From Enterococcus canis NBRC 100695 (GTDB lineage Bacteria; Bacillota; Bacilli; Lactobacillales; Enterococcaceae): 64,000 bases of DNA. This document shows, one piece after another, positions 56,091 to 64,000 of the stretch (positions are counted from its first letter, which is position 1; every line of letters starts with the position of its first letter). Both the position numbers and the translations under genes were made by a program. Below the pieces are notes generated by a model. The model searched no databases. It had not been told where the DNA came from and saw only the letters and a program-made list of their open reading frames with translations. The stretch spans positions 168,498-232,497 of the forward strand of contig NZ_BCQJ01000004.1 of assembly GCF_001544375.1 (NCBI RefSeq). The letters are read 5' to 3'.

Positions 56091-57080
56091 GTGAGTATTG
56101 AACTAGAAAAGGTATTGGATCTGCGGCGCTGGGAAGCTGTCCAGGAAAGCATTGCTATCGCTACGAAATTAGCGATTATTTTGGTGGACTATAAAGGACG
56201 GCCAGTCACTTATCATAGTCAGGTACAGCCCTTCTGTCAGTTAGCGCGGCAAGACCCCGTTTTATCCAAACTTTGTGAAAAATGCGATGCTCGTGGCGGT
56301 TTGGAGGCTGTGCGCACCGGGCAGCCGTTTATTTATCGTTGTCATTTTGACATCATTGATATGGCAATTCCCATTATGGTGGATAATCACTATGTCGGCG
56401 CAATTATGGCGGGTGAGGTCCGCCTTAAAGAGCAGCAAGAGCAGTTAGAGCAAGTCTTGACTGCCGATCGTCAATTGCTGGACAGCTTCATAGACCAACA
56501 TCAGGCTGATTATCAGCAGTATCCTTTAATGGACTTGCAGAACCTAGAAAACGCAGCCCAAATGTTAGAAAAATTAAGTGAATATATCGTGACCGAAGCA
56601 ATTAAAAAAGATTATTTAGTCAAAGCCTATCAAAAATCTCTAAATATCGTACGCGTCCAACCGGTAGATGAGCCAACCGAATCATTAGAATTGGTTCAAA
56701 AAGATCTCCATCAATCCCTTTTGACGCAACGACTAGATGACCAACAAGTCTACCGCGCGAAAAATAAGCTTTTACAGCCTGCGATCGATGCGATCTTTGC
56801 TAATAAGGAAAACCACTTGAAGTTAGAAACGTTGGCTCAGTTGACAAATCTTTCCACCAGCTATTTAAGTCGGCTACTGAAAGAAGAATTTGGTCAACCT
56901 TTCAGTCAAATGTATGCTCGCTTAAAAATTTACTGGGCTAAGCAATTACTGATAGATACTGATCAGACCATTGCTGAAATCAGTGATGCGCTGGGTTATG
57001 TCGAGCCTAGCTATTTTGTCCGTACCTTTAAAAAAATTGAAGGCACGACGCCCTTAAAGTATCGTAAAACACAATCGTAG
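56091..57080 (+). CDS. AraC-family regulator with PocR sensory domain
   Basis: A 329-residue regulator. The N-terminal PocR domain (about 10-170) includes PFCQLARQDPVLSKLCEKCDARGGLEAVRTGQPFIYRCHFDIIDMAIPI and GAIMAGEVRL; the C-terminal AraC helix-turn-helix pair spans about 225-325 (LETLAQLTNLSTSYLSRLLKEEFGQPFSQMYARLKI, IAEISDALGYVEPSYFVRTFKKIEGTTPLKYRK). PocR-type domains sense small diols and triols. It is divergent from gldA-dhaMKL, so it most likely activates that operon with glycerol or dihydroxyacetone as signal. I use GTG at 56091 after GGAGGCGG; the frame to 56076 begins inside the ribosome site. Confidence 0.9.
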   Translation: MSIELEKVLDLRRWEAVQESIAIATKLAIILVDYKGRPVTYHSQVQPFCQLARQDPVLSKLCEKCDARGGLEAVRTGQPFIYRCHFDIIDMAIPIMVDNHYVGAIMAGEVRLKEQQEQLEQVLTADRQLLDSFIDQHQADYQQYPLMDLQNLENAAQMLEKLSEYIVTEAIKKDYLVKAYQKSLNIVRVQPVDEPTESLELVQKDLHQSLLTQRLDDQQVYRAKNKLLQPAIDAIFANKENHLKLETLAQLTNLSTSYLSRLLKEEFGQPFSQMYARLKIYWAKQLLIDTDQTIAEISDALGYVEPSYFVRTFKKIEGTTPLKYRKTQS

Positions 57081-57090
57081 GGTTTCATAG

Positions 57091-57149
57091 AAAATACCGA
57101 CCCCTAAAGGTTAGATTTTTAGTCTAACTTTTGGAGATCGGTATTTTTT
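57091..57149. terminator. bidirectional terminator after the PocR-domain gene
   Basis: Stem AAATACCGA ... GGTTAGA / TCTAACT ... TCGGTATTT with T runs at both ends. Confidence 0.8.
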
Positions 57150-57175
57150 GCCTAAATAGCTGGTATTTTCTGTAC

Positions 57176-57544
57176 TTAAATTTTTTGGTCCACCTGAGTC
57201 ACGTCAATTTTCAAAACACGTGACAAGAAAGGATACTCCGCCTTCATTTGTTCAAAAAGCGGTCCTGTTGTTAAAAAACTGGCATTTCCTTGGATATGAA
57301 ACCCGGTACCAGGTCCTTTCAAGCCCTCAACCTCGCGAGTCCCTAACGTTAACAGGACGTGCGGATTTTCTTCGATGTCGGCTTCTAGGCTGTGCATTCC
57401 CGCAGCCGGTGCATAAAGCGTATCATCAACTGCGCGCATATAAGAATTCCACGTATTCACAACATGATAGCCGTTTGATGCTTCTGAAATAATCGTGACG
57501 ACTCCTTCATGGCGTAATACGTCTTGGACTATTGGATTCAACAT
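57176..57544 (-). CDS. pyridoxamine 5'-phosphate oxidase-like FMN-binding protein
   Basis: A 122-residue protein of the PNPOx-like split-barrel fold: LNPIVQDVLRHEGVVTIISEASNGYHVVNTWNSYM, then LYAPAAGMHSLEADIEENPHVLLTLGTREVEG and GFHIQGNASF. Such small proteins bind FMN or a related cofactor as dimers and have varied or unknown reductase functions. The ATG at 57544 follows AGGGAGG; the longer frame to 57634 has no such site. Monocistronic, substrate unknown. Confidence 0.85.
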   Translation of the reverse strand: MLNPIVQDVLRHEGVVTIISEASNGYHVVNTWNSYMRAVDDTLYAPAAGMHSLEADIEENPHVLLTLGTREVEGLKGPGTGFHIQGNASFLTTGPLFEQMKAEYPFLSRVLKIDVTQVDQKI

Positions 57545-57756
57545 AATTAAAACCTCCCTTTCCTTCAGTGATAACACCTTTCCACTAAAATGTAAAAAGT
57601 TCCGTCCGCTTAAAATCCTTTTCCCAGACAGCAACTAACATTTACCAAAAATCGCGTTATTTCTGTTGTTTTCTCAAAAATTTTTGACACTAACAAGCTA
57701 GATTGAGGACGCTTACAACAAAAATATGATACGGTAAAAAGAAAAGGAGGAGTTGG

Positions 57757-58626
57757 ATGGATACTTTACGCTTTCATGATATGACCCTTTACTGGTTAGA
57801 TGGTGGCAACGCTGCCTTAGATGGCGGTGCTATGTTTGGCGTTGTGCCAAAACCATTGTGGTCCAAACGCTATCCAGCAAATGAACAAAATCAGATTGAA
57901 CTAGCCACGGATCCAATTTTGATTCAATACCAAAATAAAAACATCTTAATTGATACCAGCGTCGGTAATGGCAAGCTTTCTGCAAAGCAAAAACGGAACT
58001 TCGGCGTTTGGGCAGAGCCACGCCTAGAAGAAAGCCTGGCCGAATTAGGGCTGCAAAGTACTGATATTGATACGATTCTAATGACCCATATGCATTTTGA
58101 CCATGCTGGTGGCCTGACGATTCCCAATCAGGCTGGTGAATTAGTTTCACGCTTTCCTAAGGCAGAGATCATCGTTAATGACATCGAATGGGCGGAAACT
58201 AAGGCGCCAAATATTCGCTCAAAAAGCACCTATTGGCAAGAAAATTGGGAAGCCGTACAGGAGCAGGTTGTTACCTATCGTGACAGTTACCTAGAAATCC
58301 CCCATATCCAGCTGCTACACACGGGGGGCCACAGCAACGGTCACGGTATTATTACGATCGAACAGCAAGGAGAATACTTGTACCACATGGCCGATCTAAT
58401 GCCTACTCAAGCCCATCAAAATCCACTTTGGGTCCTCGCCTATGATGATTACCCGATGGATTCCATTTTTGCCAAGGAACGTATTTTGAAAGAGGCCTAC
58501 GAAAGACAAGCTCGTTTTATTTTTTATCATGACGCCTACTACCGAATGGTTCAGTGGTCACCTGATGGCAAGGAACGTCTCGACAGCTTACCACGAACCT
58601 TGAAAAATTTTATCCCTGCTCTTTAA
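57757..58626 (+). CDS. ytnP: YtnP-like metallo-beta-lactamase-fold hydrolase
   Basis: A 289-residue hydrolase with the zinc motif HMHFDH (HxHxDH) at residues 111-116 and further metal ligands in LLHTGGHSNGHG and HMADLMP. The N-terminus (LYWLDGGNAALDGGAMFGVVPKPLWSKRYPANEQNQIELATDPILIQ) is strikingly like B. subtilis YtnP, a lactonase reported to quench acyl-homoserine-lactone and Streptomyces signals. It starts after AAAGGAGGAG, lies alone, and ends before a strong terminator. Lactonase activity is a family inference. Confidence 0.88.
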   Translation: MDTLRFHDMTLYWLDGGNAALDGGAMFGVVPKPLWSKRYPANEQNQIELATDPILIQYQNKNILIDTSVGNGKLSAKQKRNFGVWAEPRLEESLAELGLQSTDIDTILMTHMHFDHAGGLTIPNQAGELVSRFPKAEIIVNDIEWAETKAPNIRSKSTYWQENWEAVQEQVVTYRDSYLEIPHIQLLHTGGHSNGHGIITIEQQGEYLYHMADLMPTQAHQNPLWVLAYDDYPMDSIFAKERILKEAYERQARFIFYHDAYYRMVQWSPDGKERLDSLPRTLKNFIPAL

Positions 58627-58648
58627 ATGGGACAGTAAGATAACCCAA

Positions 58649-58703
58649 TAAAAGCAGTTAGTAGCATTCCCACTAATCGATAATGCTACCTAACTGCTTT
58701 TTA
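58649..58703. terminator. bidirectional terminator between ytnP and fbp
   Basis: Arms AAAAGCAGTTAGTAGCATT and AATGCTACCTAACTGCTTTT with flanking A/T runs. Confidence 0.9.
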
Positions 58704-58734
58704 ATTTATGTTCTGTCACTAACAACGGTTTTGA

Positions 58735-60636
58735 CTAGACTTGCTGATAAAGAGCCTTGAGATCAGCCAATTGTTCCAATAATTGGGTGCCTACGGTGGT
58801 CTCCCCCACGGTTTTTCGCTTTAGTTGACGATCAACTACCCGTTTAGTTGAAATAATATCTGTGCCATTTTTAATGGCATCCTTTTTTGAAGTAAATGGC
58901 TGATGCGCCACCAATTCCATCCCATAAGAATTATTCAGCAACGTATAACCTGCAATCCCCGTCTTCTTCTGATAGGCCCTAGAAAAGCCACCATCAATCA
59001 CAATCATTTTGCCGTTGCCTTTGATGGGGTCTTCGCCATCCTTTTCCTTGATAGGGGTATGCCCATTGATAATATGCCCTTTTTCCTCATCCAAGTCGAA
59101 TTCTTGTAAAATCATGCGACAGACTGCTTCGTTATCTCGTAATGAATAGTAGCAATTTTTGACTTCTTTATGTGTCTTTTTATCCGCAATAAAATAGCGC
59201 TCAAAGGTGGTCATCTGCTGTTTGCCAAATAGTGGGGAACATTCCCCTGTCCACAAATACCACGCCAAATCACCTTCATCTTCAGCCTTGCCTGTATAAA
59301 GTTTCCGCAAATAATGATCAAAAAAGTCCAATAGCTCACGTCCCTTGTAAGTCGTACCTTGATAGGAAAAATTTTTGAAGGTCTGGGCATCATCTAAGGG
59401 GATACAGCCATGAATCAGCAAGCTGTCATTATACACTTGATACATTTGCCCCTTCTCGAAAAGAAAGGCCACATGACGCTGCAATTTTTCCGAGGTTTGG
59501 AAGGCTTTTACCAAATGTGTGAGTACCTGCTCCTCTTCCTCCGCGAAGCGTAAGGGATCTGTTGGATCAATGGTGGGAAACTGGCCATCCAGCAATGAGT
59601 AAGTTGCCCCGTTGAGTTTAATGGTCTGCTGCTGATAATCAATTTTTGATAATAAATCGCGATCTGCCATTAAAAATTCTGGCTGACGCTGCAAAATTTG
59701 ACCTTCCAATTTAAATTGAATAATTGTGATTGCTTGATGAATCTTCGCTACCTGTGCTACCTCTAAGCTGGTTTGCTTTTTGGTTTCTTTCGGTAAAAAA
59801 ACATCACTCACCTGATAGTGGCTAGTCGCTAGATTCAATAATGGCAAGAGATTAATGCCATAGTGATCTTCCAAAATGTCCAGGTTGTTATAGCGAGCGC
59901 AGATGCGGATCACGTTGGCCAAAGAAACTTTGACACCACAAGCTGCGGCCATCCATAGAATGTCATGATTCCCCCACTGAATATCCACTGAATGATAATC
60001 TAGCAAGGTGTCCATGATTTTGTCTGGATAGGGGCCGCGGTCATAAATATCACCCACCACATGCAAATGATCCACCACAAATCGCTGAATCAAATAACCT
60101 AATGAAATAATCAATTGTTGCTCCTGGTCCAGCTCAAAAATTGTTTTGAAAATCTCTTTATAATAATTGTCTTTATCTGAATATTCCCGGGCCTGGTAAA
60201 GCAATTCCTCCAAAATATAGGCACTATCTGCGGGCAACGCTTTGCGGACTTTCGAGCGAGTATAACGTTTGGAGGCAAACACACACAATTCAATTAAATC
60301 AGTCAGATTCTGCTCATACCACGCGTGATAATCCGTTTCTGAAAGCTCCTCCCGTACCTTTTCCGTGATTTCTTCTGGATAATAAACCAATGTTGCTAAC
60401 GCACGTAAGGCTTCTTCCCCGTAACGATCAGCAAATAAAAAGTCGATTTTTTTGCGGACATTGCCAGAGCCATTCCGTAAAACGTGTTGAAACGCCTCAT
60501 ATTCACCATGAATATCACTAATAAAATGTTCCGTAGCCTTAGGGAGATTCAAAATTGCACTAAGGTTGATGATTTCTGTTGCGATAGCACTTTTACTAGG
60601 ATAAAGACTACGTAGTAAGGACTGATACTTATCCAA
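58735..60636 (-). CDS. fbp: fructose-1,6-bisphosphatase, class III
   Basis: A 633-residue gluconeogenic phosphatase of the Firmicutes-specific class III, hydrolysing fructose-1,6-bisphosphate. The metallophosphatase motifs are HFISDIHGEYEAF, VVGDIYDRGPYPDKIMD, WGNHDILWMAAACG and INGHTPIKEKDGEDPIKGNGKMIVIDGGFSRAYQ. I choose the TTG at 60636, preceded by GGAGGCGAG; the frame continues upstream to 60717 without a suitable site. Monocistronic. Confidence 0.94.
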   Translation of the reverse strand: MDKYQSLLRSLYPSKSAIATEIINLSAILNLPKATEHFISDIHGEYEAFQHVLRNGSGNVRKKIDFLFADRYGEEALRALATLVYYPEEITEKVREELSETDYHAWYEQNLTDLIELCVFASKRYTRSKVRKALPADSAYILEELLYQAREYSDKDNYYKEIFKTIFELDQEQQLIISLGYLIQRFVVDHLHVVGDIYDRGPYPDKIMDTLLDYHSVDIQWGNHDILWMAAACGVKVSLANVIRICARYNNLDILEDHYGINLLPLLNLATSHYQVSDVFLPKETKKQTSLEVAQVAKIHQAITIIQFKLEGQILQRQPEFLMADRDLLSKIDYQQQTIKLNGATYSLLDGQFPTIDPTDPLRFAEEEEQVLTHLVKAFQTSEKLQRHVAFLFEKGQMYQVYNDSLLIHGCIPLDDAQTFKNFSYQGTTYKGRELLDFFDHYLRKLYTGKAEDEGDLAWYLWTGECSPLFGKQQMTTFERYFIADKKTHKEVKNCYYSLRDNEAVCRMILQEFDLDEEKGHIINGHTPIKEKDGEDPIKGNGKMIVIDGGFSRAYQKKTGIAGYTLLNNSYGMELVAHQPFTSKKDAIKNGTDIISTKRVVDRQLKRKTVGETTVGTQLLEQLADLKALYQQV

Positions 60637-60743
60637 TAGCTCGCCTCCAATTAGATTTTCGCCACAAGTGACTAGCTGCCAATACACGTAAACCATTTCC
60701 AAATAATTATGACACAAATTATCCTCGAATACTATTACAACAC

Positions 60744-60773
60744 AAAAAATCCGTCTAACTAAAGACGGATTTG
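60744..60773 (-). terminator. terminator after the LUD-domain gene
   Basis: Minus-strand stem AATCCGTCT / AGACGGATT (60772-60749) followed by a T run, adjoining the stop at 60775. Confidence 0.85.
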
Positions 60774-60774
60774 T

Positions 60775-61419
60775 TTATAGACCAATTTCATCTGTAATCA
60801 AAAAAATCGTGATACGCTTAGGATCATGGGAGCGACGCGTCACCGCAATCGTGTTACAAATGCACTCTTCTTGCAAGCAGTCGCCACAATTGCCTTTTTT
60901 CACACAGGGCGTTTGCTTTAGACCCAAGCGATTAGCGTTATCTGGGGCGGTTTTCTTGCGCACCATTGTGATAGCTGTCTCCAAATCCGGATAAACTTTA
61001 TTCATACCCACAAATGCCCAGACCTCTTTAGGGCCAAAGGTCAGTGCCGCCACGCGGTTCCCAACACTATCCACGTTGACCAGCTGACCATCTTCTGAGA
61101 TACCGTTGAGGCTTGTCAAATAAACATCCGTCAGCAAACTCTGCCGCATTCGTTCGTAACGTTCCTCAATCGTTTGCGCCTTTTCTCGGTCAACAATTGG
61201 CTGTTGCCGCTCATACAGTGCTTCAATCAACCCCATCTCCACCAAGGTCAGTGAACCACCAAAAGCGACTTCGTAAGTTGGATCCAGTTTTGCTAAAGCC
61301 AAGGCTTTGGCTGCCGCAACACTTTCACAGATCTCCACCTGAAAATTACGTCGCTCCAACTTACGCCGCAATGACTCAGCCGCTAACTTGTAGCGCTGAC
61401 TCTGAAATTCCTTCAACAT
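60775..61419 (-). CDS. LUD-domain (lactate utilisation, LutC/YkgG-like) protein
   Basis: A 214-residue protein of the DUF162/LUD family: AFGGSLTLVEMGLIEAL, LTSLNGISEDGQLVNVDSVGNRVAALTFGPKEVWAFVGMNKVYPDLETAI. The C-terminal segment contains a Cys cluster, TPCVKKGNCGDCLQEECICN, likely to bind a metal. Classical LutC works with LutA and LutB on L-lactate, but no lutA or lutB is adjacent; stand-alone members are common and uncharacterised. The ATG at 61419 follows GGAGGTG. Confidence 0.87.
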   Translation of the reverse strand: MLKEFQSQRYKLAAESLRRKLERRNFQVEICESVAAAKALALAKLDPTYEVAFGGSLTLVEMGLIEALYERQQPIVDREKAQTIEERYERMRQSLLTDVYLTSLNGISEDGQLVNVDSVGNRVAALTFGPKEVWAFVGMNKVYPDLETAITMVRKKTAPDNANRLGLKQTPCVKKGNCGDCLQEECICNTIAVTRRSHDPKRITIFLITDEIGL

Positions 61420-61476
61420 CTCAACACCTCCAAGGCTATTGTCACCTATGAGATGAGGTAGTGCAAGAGGAATAGT

Positions 61477-62436
61477 TTATGAAATTCTCTGTAAGTCAGC
61501 TCCTGACATACTACTTAAGGTATCATCTGCATTTATAACATACATAAACGGTTGCGGACCAGGACCCAAGCTAGCGGCACCATATTTATCTGAAAAATCC
61601 TCAAGGTCCCAAGATAATACTAAAACACCATCTTGCGTAGAGACATTTATAATCCGATACTCTTTACCTCCTATACTGTCAATATAATGTGTCGCTGTTA
61701 ACTCAAACAACGATGTATTCGCACCAGCCTCGCCCCAATGACCTCTAAATTTTTCAGGTATTATTCCTGATTGACTGGCAGTTTGTTGCTCTTCAGCTAC
61801 ACGTTCAGCCTCTGCCTCCGCAGCTGCTTGCTGCTCCTCTTCTATCTTAGCTTCTTCAAGTTTTCTCTGTTCAGATTCACGATTTATTTCTCCGTCATTT
61901 GCTTTTTTAAGATTATTGGCTTGTGATAAAAGCGTATCGAAAAAAGGACCATTTAAATCTACATCCAGAATAGTCTCGAGTTTCTTATTAGAATCTTCAT
62001 ATTTTTTCTCTTTAGATAATGCCTCTGCTTCAGTATACGTTTGAGTATGAGTTGCCATTTCTGTTTGTACAGCTGTCAATTCTAAATTTAGAGCCTCCGC
62101 TTTTTTCTTGATACTACTTGGTGTATCTTTATTATTTAATATCTTACTAGCTGTGTTCACCCCTTCTTCTAAGTCCCCTTTTTCTTTAAACTCTAACAAC
62201 TCATCAAGATTTTTAGTCCCTGACAAATAATTCCGTGCTTTTTTGTCTTCCGGCTTTTCTTTTAACGCTGTCTCAAAAAAGACTTCTGCCCTTTGATACT
62301 CTTCGCCAGCTAATGATTCAATACCATCGGTCATAGCAGATTGGTACGCTTCCTCACTCTTATTAGAACAAGCACTCAAACATAAACTAGCAGCAATTAA
62401 AAAACAACCTATGCTTACCGTGACCTTCTTTTTCAT
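61477..62436 (-). CDS. lipoprotein with TPR-like and coiled-coil regions
   Basis: A 319-residue lipoprotein: basic N-terminus, hydrophobic stretch and the lipobox LSAC, with the lipid-modified Cys at 23. Residues about 28-75 look like a TPR-type helical pair (YQRAEVFFETALKEKPEDKKARNYLSG), a helical middle follows, then an Ala/Glu-rich coiled coil (about 185-220; EEEQQAAAEAEAERVAEEQQ), and a C-terminal beta domain (about 225-319; GIIPEKFRGHWGEAGANTSLFELTATHYI). It is anchored outside the membrane. No function can be named. Its composition is more Lys/Glu/Asn-rich than its neighbours. ATG at 62436 after AAAGGAGGG. Confidence 0.8.
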   Translation of the reverse strand: MKKKVTVSIGCFLIAASLCLSACSNKSEEAYQSAMTDGIESLAGEEYQRAEVFFETALKEKPEDKKARNYLSGTKNLDELLEFKEKGDLEEGVNTASKILNNKDTPSSIKKKAEALNLELTAVQTEMATHTQTYTEAEALSKEKKYEDSNKKLETILDVDLNGPFFDTLLSQANNLKKANDGEINRESEQRKLEEAKIEEEQQAAAEAEAERVAEEQQTASQSGIIPEKFRGHWGEAGANTSLFELTATHYIDSIGGKEYRIINVSTQDGVLVLSWDLEDFSDKYGAASLGPGPQPFMYVINADDTLSSMSGADLQRIS

Positions 62437-62538
62437 AAAATCCCTCCTTTAATTTAACTTTCTATTATAAATTTTACTAAACCGCCGACATTTATGCACG
62501 TCTTATCCTATCAAGCTTTATAAATTTATCAGATTAAG

Positions 62539-62568
62539 AAAAAAACCGATCCTTAGAAAAGGGCCGGC
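62539..62568 (-). terminator. terminator after the SDR gene
   Basis: Minus-strand stem CCGGCCCTT / AAGGATCGG (imperfect) followed by a run of seven T. Confidence 0.6.
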
Positions 62569-62617
62569 TCATATTTATTAATTAGTTAATTTTTTAGAGA
62601 CATTAAAATAACGATTG

Positions 62618-63313
62618 TCACCACGGGATATTCCCCAAGCGATCAGAAAAGGTCCCTGTAGGTCCATCTTCTCCAATTAATGCCATTCGGACAACTGCAT
62701 CGGTTCCCTCCGTCACCGTTTGACTCCCATGACGGAATTGCTCGCCCGTATTGGTAGTCCCAGGATCGACAGCATTGATTTTGATTTCTGGCAAACCTTT
62801 AGCGTATTGTACCGTTAGCATATTGGCGGCCGCTTTCGATGCGGCATAAGCAACTGGGTTGACCTTGGACTCAATTTTACTTGGATCTAAGACTTGGCCG
62901 AAAGAACCTAGGCCACTCGTCACATTTACAATGACGGGATTGTCCGCTTGCTCTAGCAAAGGTAAGAAATGATGAATCATGCGAGTAATCCCGAAAACGT
63001 TGGTATCAAAGACTTTTTGCAACAGGTCCGCCTGAATAGCTTGAGGGGCGATATGACTTCCTGGAATTCCAGCATTATTGATCAATACATCTAAATGAGA
63101 CTCTTTGCTGGCTAAGGTTTTGGCAGCAGCAATAACCGAGTCATCATCTGTCACATCAACGAGCAAGTAATCAACTCCTAATTCCATGGCGGCTTTTTTA
63201 CCTCGCTCTTCGTTACGACTACCAATGTAAATTTTATTGCCTAATTCTTTTAAACGTCTAGCTGCTTCAAAACCTAGCCCGGTATTCCCACCGGTGATTA
63301 AAATCGTACGCAT
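62618..63313 (-). CDS. short-chain dehydrogenase/reductase
   Basis: A 231-residue SDR-family oxidoreductase with the cofactor motif TGGNTGLGFEAA (TGxxxGxG), the LDVLINNAG motif, and the active-site Ser/Tyr/Lys in VTSGLGSFG ... YAASKAA. NADP preference is suggested by GSRNEERGKKAA after the second strand. The ATG at 63313 follows AGGAGG. It is the last gene of a marR-DUF2316-SDR operon, suggesting that the MarR-type regulator controls this reductase. Substrate unknown, possibly a quinone or carbonyl compound. Confidence 0.9.
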   Translation of the reverse strand: MRTILITGGNTGLGFEAARRLKELGNKIYIGSRNEERGKKAAMELGVDYLLVDVTDDDSVIAAAKTLASKESHLDVLINNAGIPGSHIAPQAIQADLLQKVFDTNVFGITRMIHHFLPLLEQADNPVIVNVTSGLGSFGQVLDPSKIESKVNPVAYAASKAAANMLTVQYAKGLPEIKINAVDPGTTNTGEQFRHGSQTVTEGTDAVVRMALIGEDGPTGTFSDRLGNIPW

Positions 63314-63327
63314 CTTATTTCCTCCTA

Positions 63328-63606
63328 TTACTGCCAATTTTTTTCATAAGGATAATAAATATTCGTTGTTAAAATCGAAAACGGATAGGGTGTTTTACCT
63401 TCCGCTAGTATTTTTTCTTCTAAATAATCCCGCAATTTCCAAACATTAACTGGACTATAATGTGGCGTTACTGCTAAGGCGTGCTTTAATTCCCGCATAC
63501 TAAAACCCAAATCATCGGCAATTTTTTCCGGTGAACGATCCAACAGCTCAAAATTCCGAGCCATCTCTACTTGTGTTTGTTCAAATTCTCGTTTATTTAA
63601 CGACAT
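63328..63606 (-). CDS. DUF2316-family small protein
   Basis: A 92-residue cytoplasmic protein recognised by eye as DUF2316: MSLNKREFEQTQVEMARNF, then a helix-turn-helix-like segment SPEKIADDLGFSMRELKHALAV and an NVWKLRDYLEEKILAEGKTPYPFSIL end. Family function is unknown; it is frequently found with MarR regulators and small oxidoreductases, as here. AGGAGG precedes its ATG. It lies 14 bases before the SDR start and 24 after the marR-type gene. Confidence 0.85.
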   Translation of the reverse strand: MSLNKREFEQTQVEMARNFELLDRSPEKIADDLGFSMRELKHALAVTPHYSPVNVWKLRDYLEEKILAEGKTPYPFSILTTNIYYPYEKNWQ

Positions 63607-63630
63607 TGTTTTTTCCTCCTATATTAAAGG

Positions 63631-64000
63631 TTACTCCACTACTGATGACATATTGTTTAATAGTATCTTCAACATCCGCTGCAATTCCATCTCTTCCGCA
63701 GCTGAAAGACCTTTAGTCAAACTAGTTTGGGCCTGGTAATACGCACCCGCGGCCTCTTGATAGCTAGCTTCACCTTTTTCCGTCAGGCGAATCTCTTTTG
63801 CACGTTTATCTGTTGGTGATTCTTTCGTGTACAAAAAGCCCTTACTCTCTAAACGCTTAACCAAGCCAGCAACAGTTTGTTGTGTTAACGAGAATTCTCG
63901 TTCAACTGCTTTCATTGAAGTAGGTTCCAACTGTTCGTGTAAATAAATCAGAATACGAAACTGTGAGAACGTTAGGTCAAAAGATTTTAGTTGCTCGTTT
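63631..64000 (-). CDS. MarR-family regulator, N-terminus cut by the window end
   Basis: About 122 residues are visible and the frame stays open to the right edge, so the start is outside the window. The winged helix-turn-helix is present (LTFSQFRILIYLHEQLEPTSMKAVEREFSLTQQTVAGLVKRLESKGFLYTKESPTDKRAKEIRLTEKG), followed by the dimerisation helices. It is the first gene of the marR-DUF2316-SDR operon and probably an autorepressor responding to a phenolic or oxidising signal, as is usual in the family. Confidence 0.9.
   Translation of the reverse strand, partial: NEQLKSFDLTFSQFRILIYLHEQLEPTSMKAVEREFSLTQQTVAGLVKRLESKGFLYTKESPTDKRAKEIRLTEKGEASYQEAAGAYYQAQTSLTKGLSAAEEMELQRMLKILLNNMSSVVE

Noticed and set aside
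60775..61419. LutC of a lutABC lactate operon
   Set aside because: No lutA or lutB is adjacent and the C-terminal Cys cluster suggests a different subgroup, so only the LUD family name is given.

Overview
The window reads as the chromosome of a low-to-moderate-GC Gram-positive bacterium of the Lactobacillales, most likely Enterococcus or a close relative. The reasons are: strong AGGAGG-type ribosome binding sites, TTG and GTG starts, a hisS-aspS operon under a T-box, a bifunctional-type phosphoketolase, class III fructose bisphosphatase, CcpA-type cre sites, many PTS permeases, and a secreted protein with a PcsB/SagA-like coiled coil. The species assignment is inference. No rRNA, tRNA, CRISPR, prophage or insertion sequence was seen.  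Layout. 1-9.4 kb: end of an unknown gene, an esterase-like hydrolase, aspS and hisS with a T-box leader, a two-gene ABC exporter with a divergent TetR regulator, efp. 8.6-13.0 kb: a MerR-type regulator divergent from a heterodimeric multidrug ABC exporter, with a textbook 19-bp-spacer promoter. 13.0-16.7 kb: beta-glucoside locus 1 (GH1, PTS EIIC, RpiR-type regulator). 16.8-24.3 kb: phosphoketolase, then araBDA and araR with three AraR boxes; together they form an L-arabinose to xylulose-5-P to acetyl-P route. 24.4-30.2 kb: a glycerol-like operon (GldA-type dehydrogenase, GlpP antiterminator, FGGY kinase, alkylglycerone-phosphate-synthase-like flavoprotein, unknown membrane protein) with two similar terminator leaders that look like GlpP targets. 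30.4-36 kb: FAD/NAD(P) protein, Mn-type CDF exporter, aquaporin, aldehyde dehydrogenase. 36.1-39 kb: a minimal Rnf-like set (RnfC, RnfD and an RnfA-like protein lacking a conserved cysteine motif). 39-42 kb: zinc peptidase, MFS exporter, small unknown protein. 42-46.7 kb: beta-glucoside locus 2 (EIIC, GH3, LacI). 46.8-48.9 kb: secreted coiled-coil/CAP protein and a GNAT acetyltransferase. 48.9-52.7 kb: beta-glucoside locus 3 (EIIC, GntR/UTRA, GH1). 52.8-57.1 kb: gldA-dhaMKL for glycerol via dihydroxyacetone, with a divergent PocR-domain AraC activator. 57.2-64 kb: PNPOx-like protein, YtnP-type lactonase, fbp, LUD-domain protein, lipoprotein, and a marR-DUF2316-SDR operon cut by the window end.  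Common theme: most of the window is inducible carbon catabolism, each locus with its own local regulator and often a cre box. The most unusual parts are the glycerol-like operon at 24.4-30.2 kb and the reduced Rnf-like operon at 36.1-39 kb.
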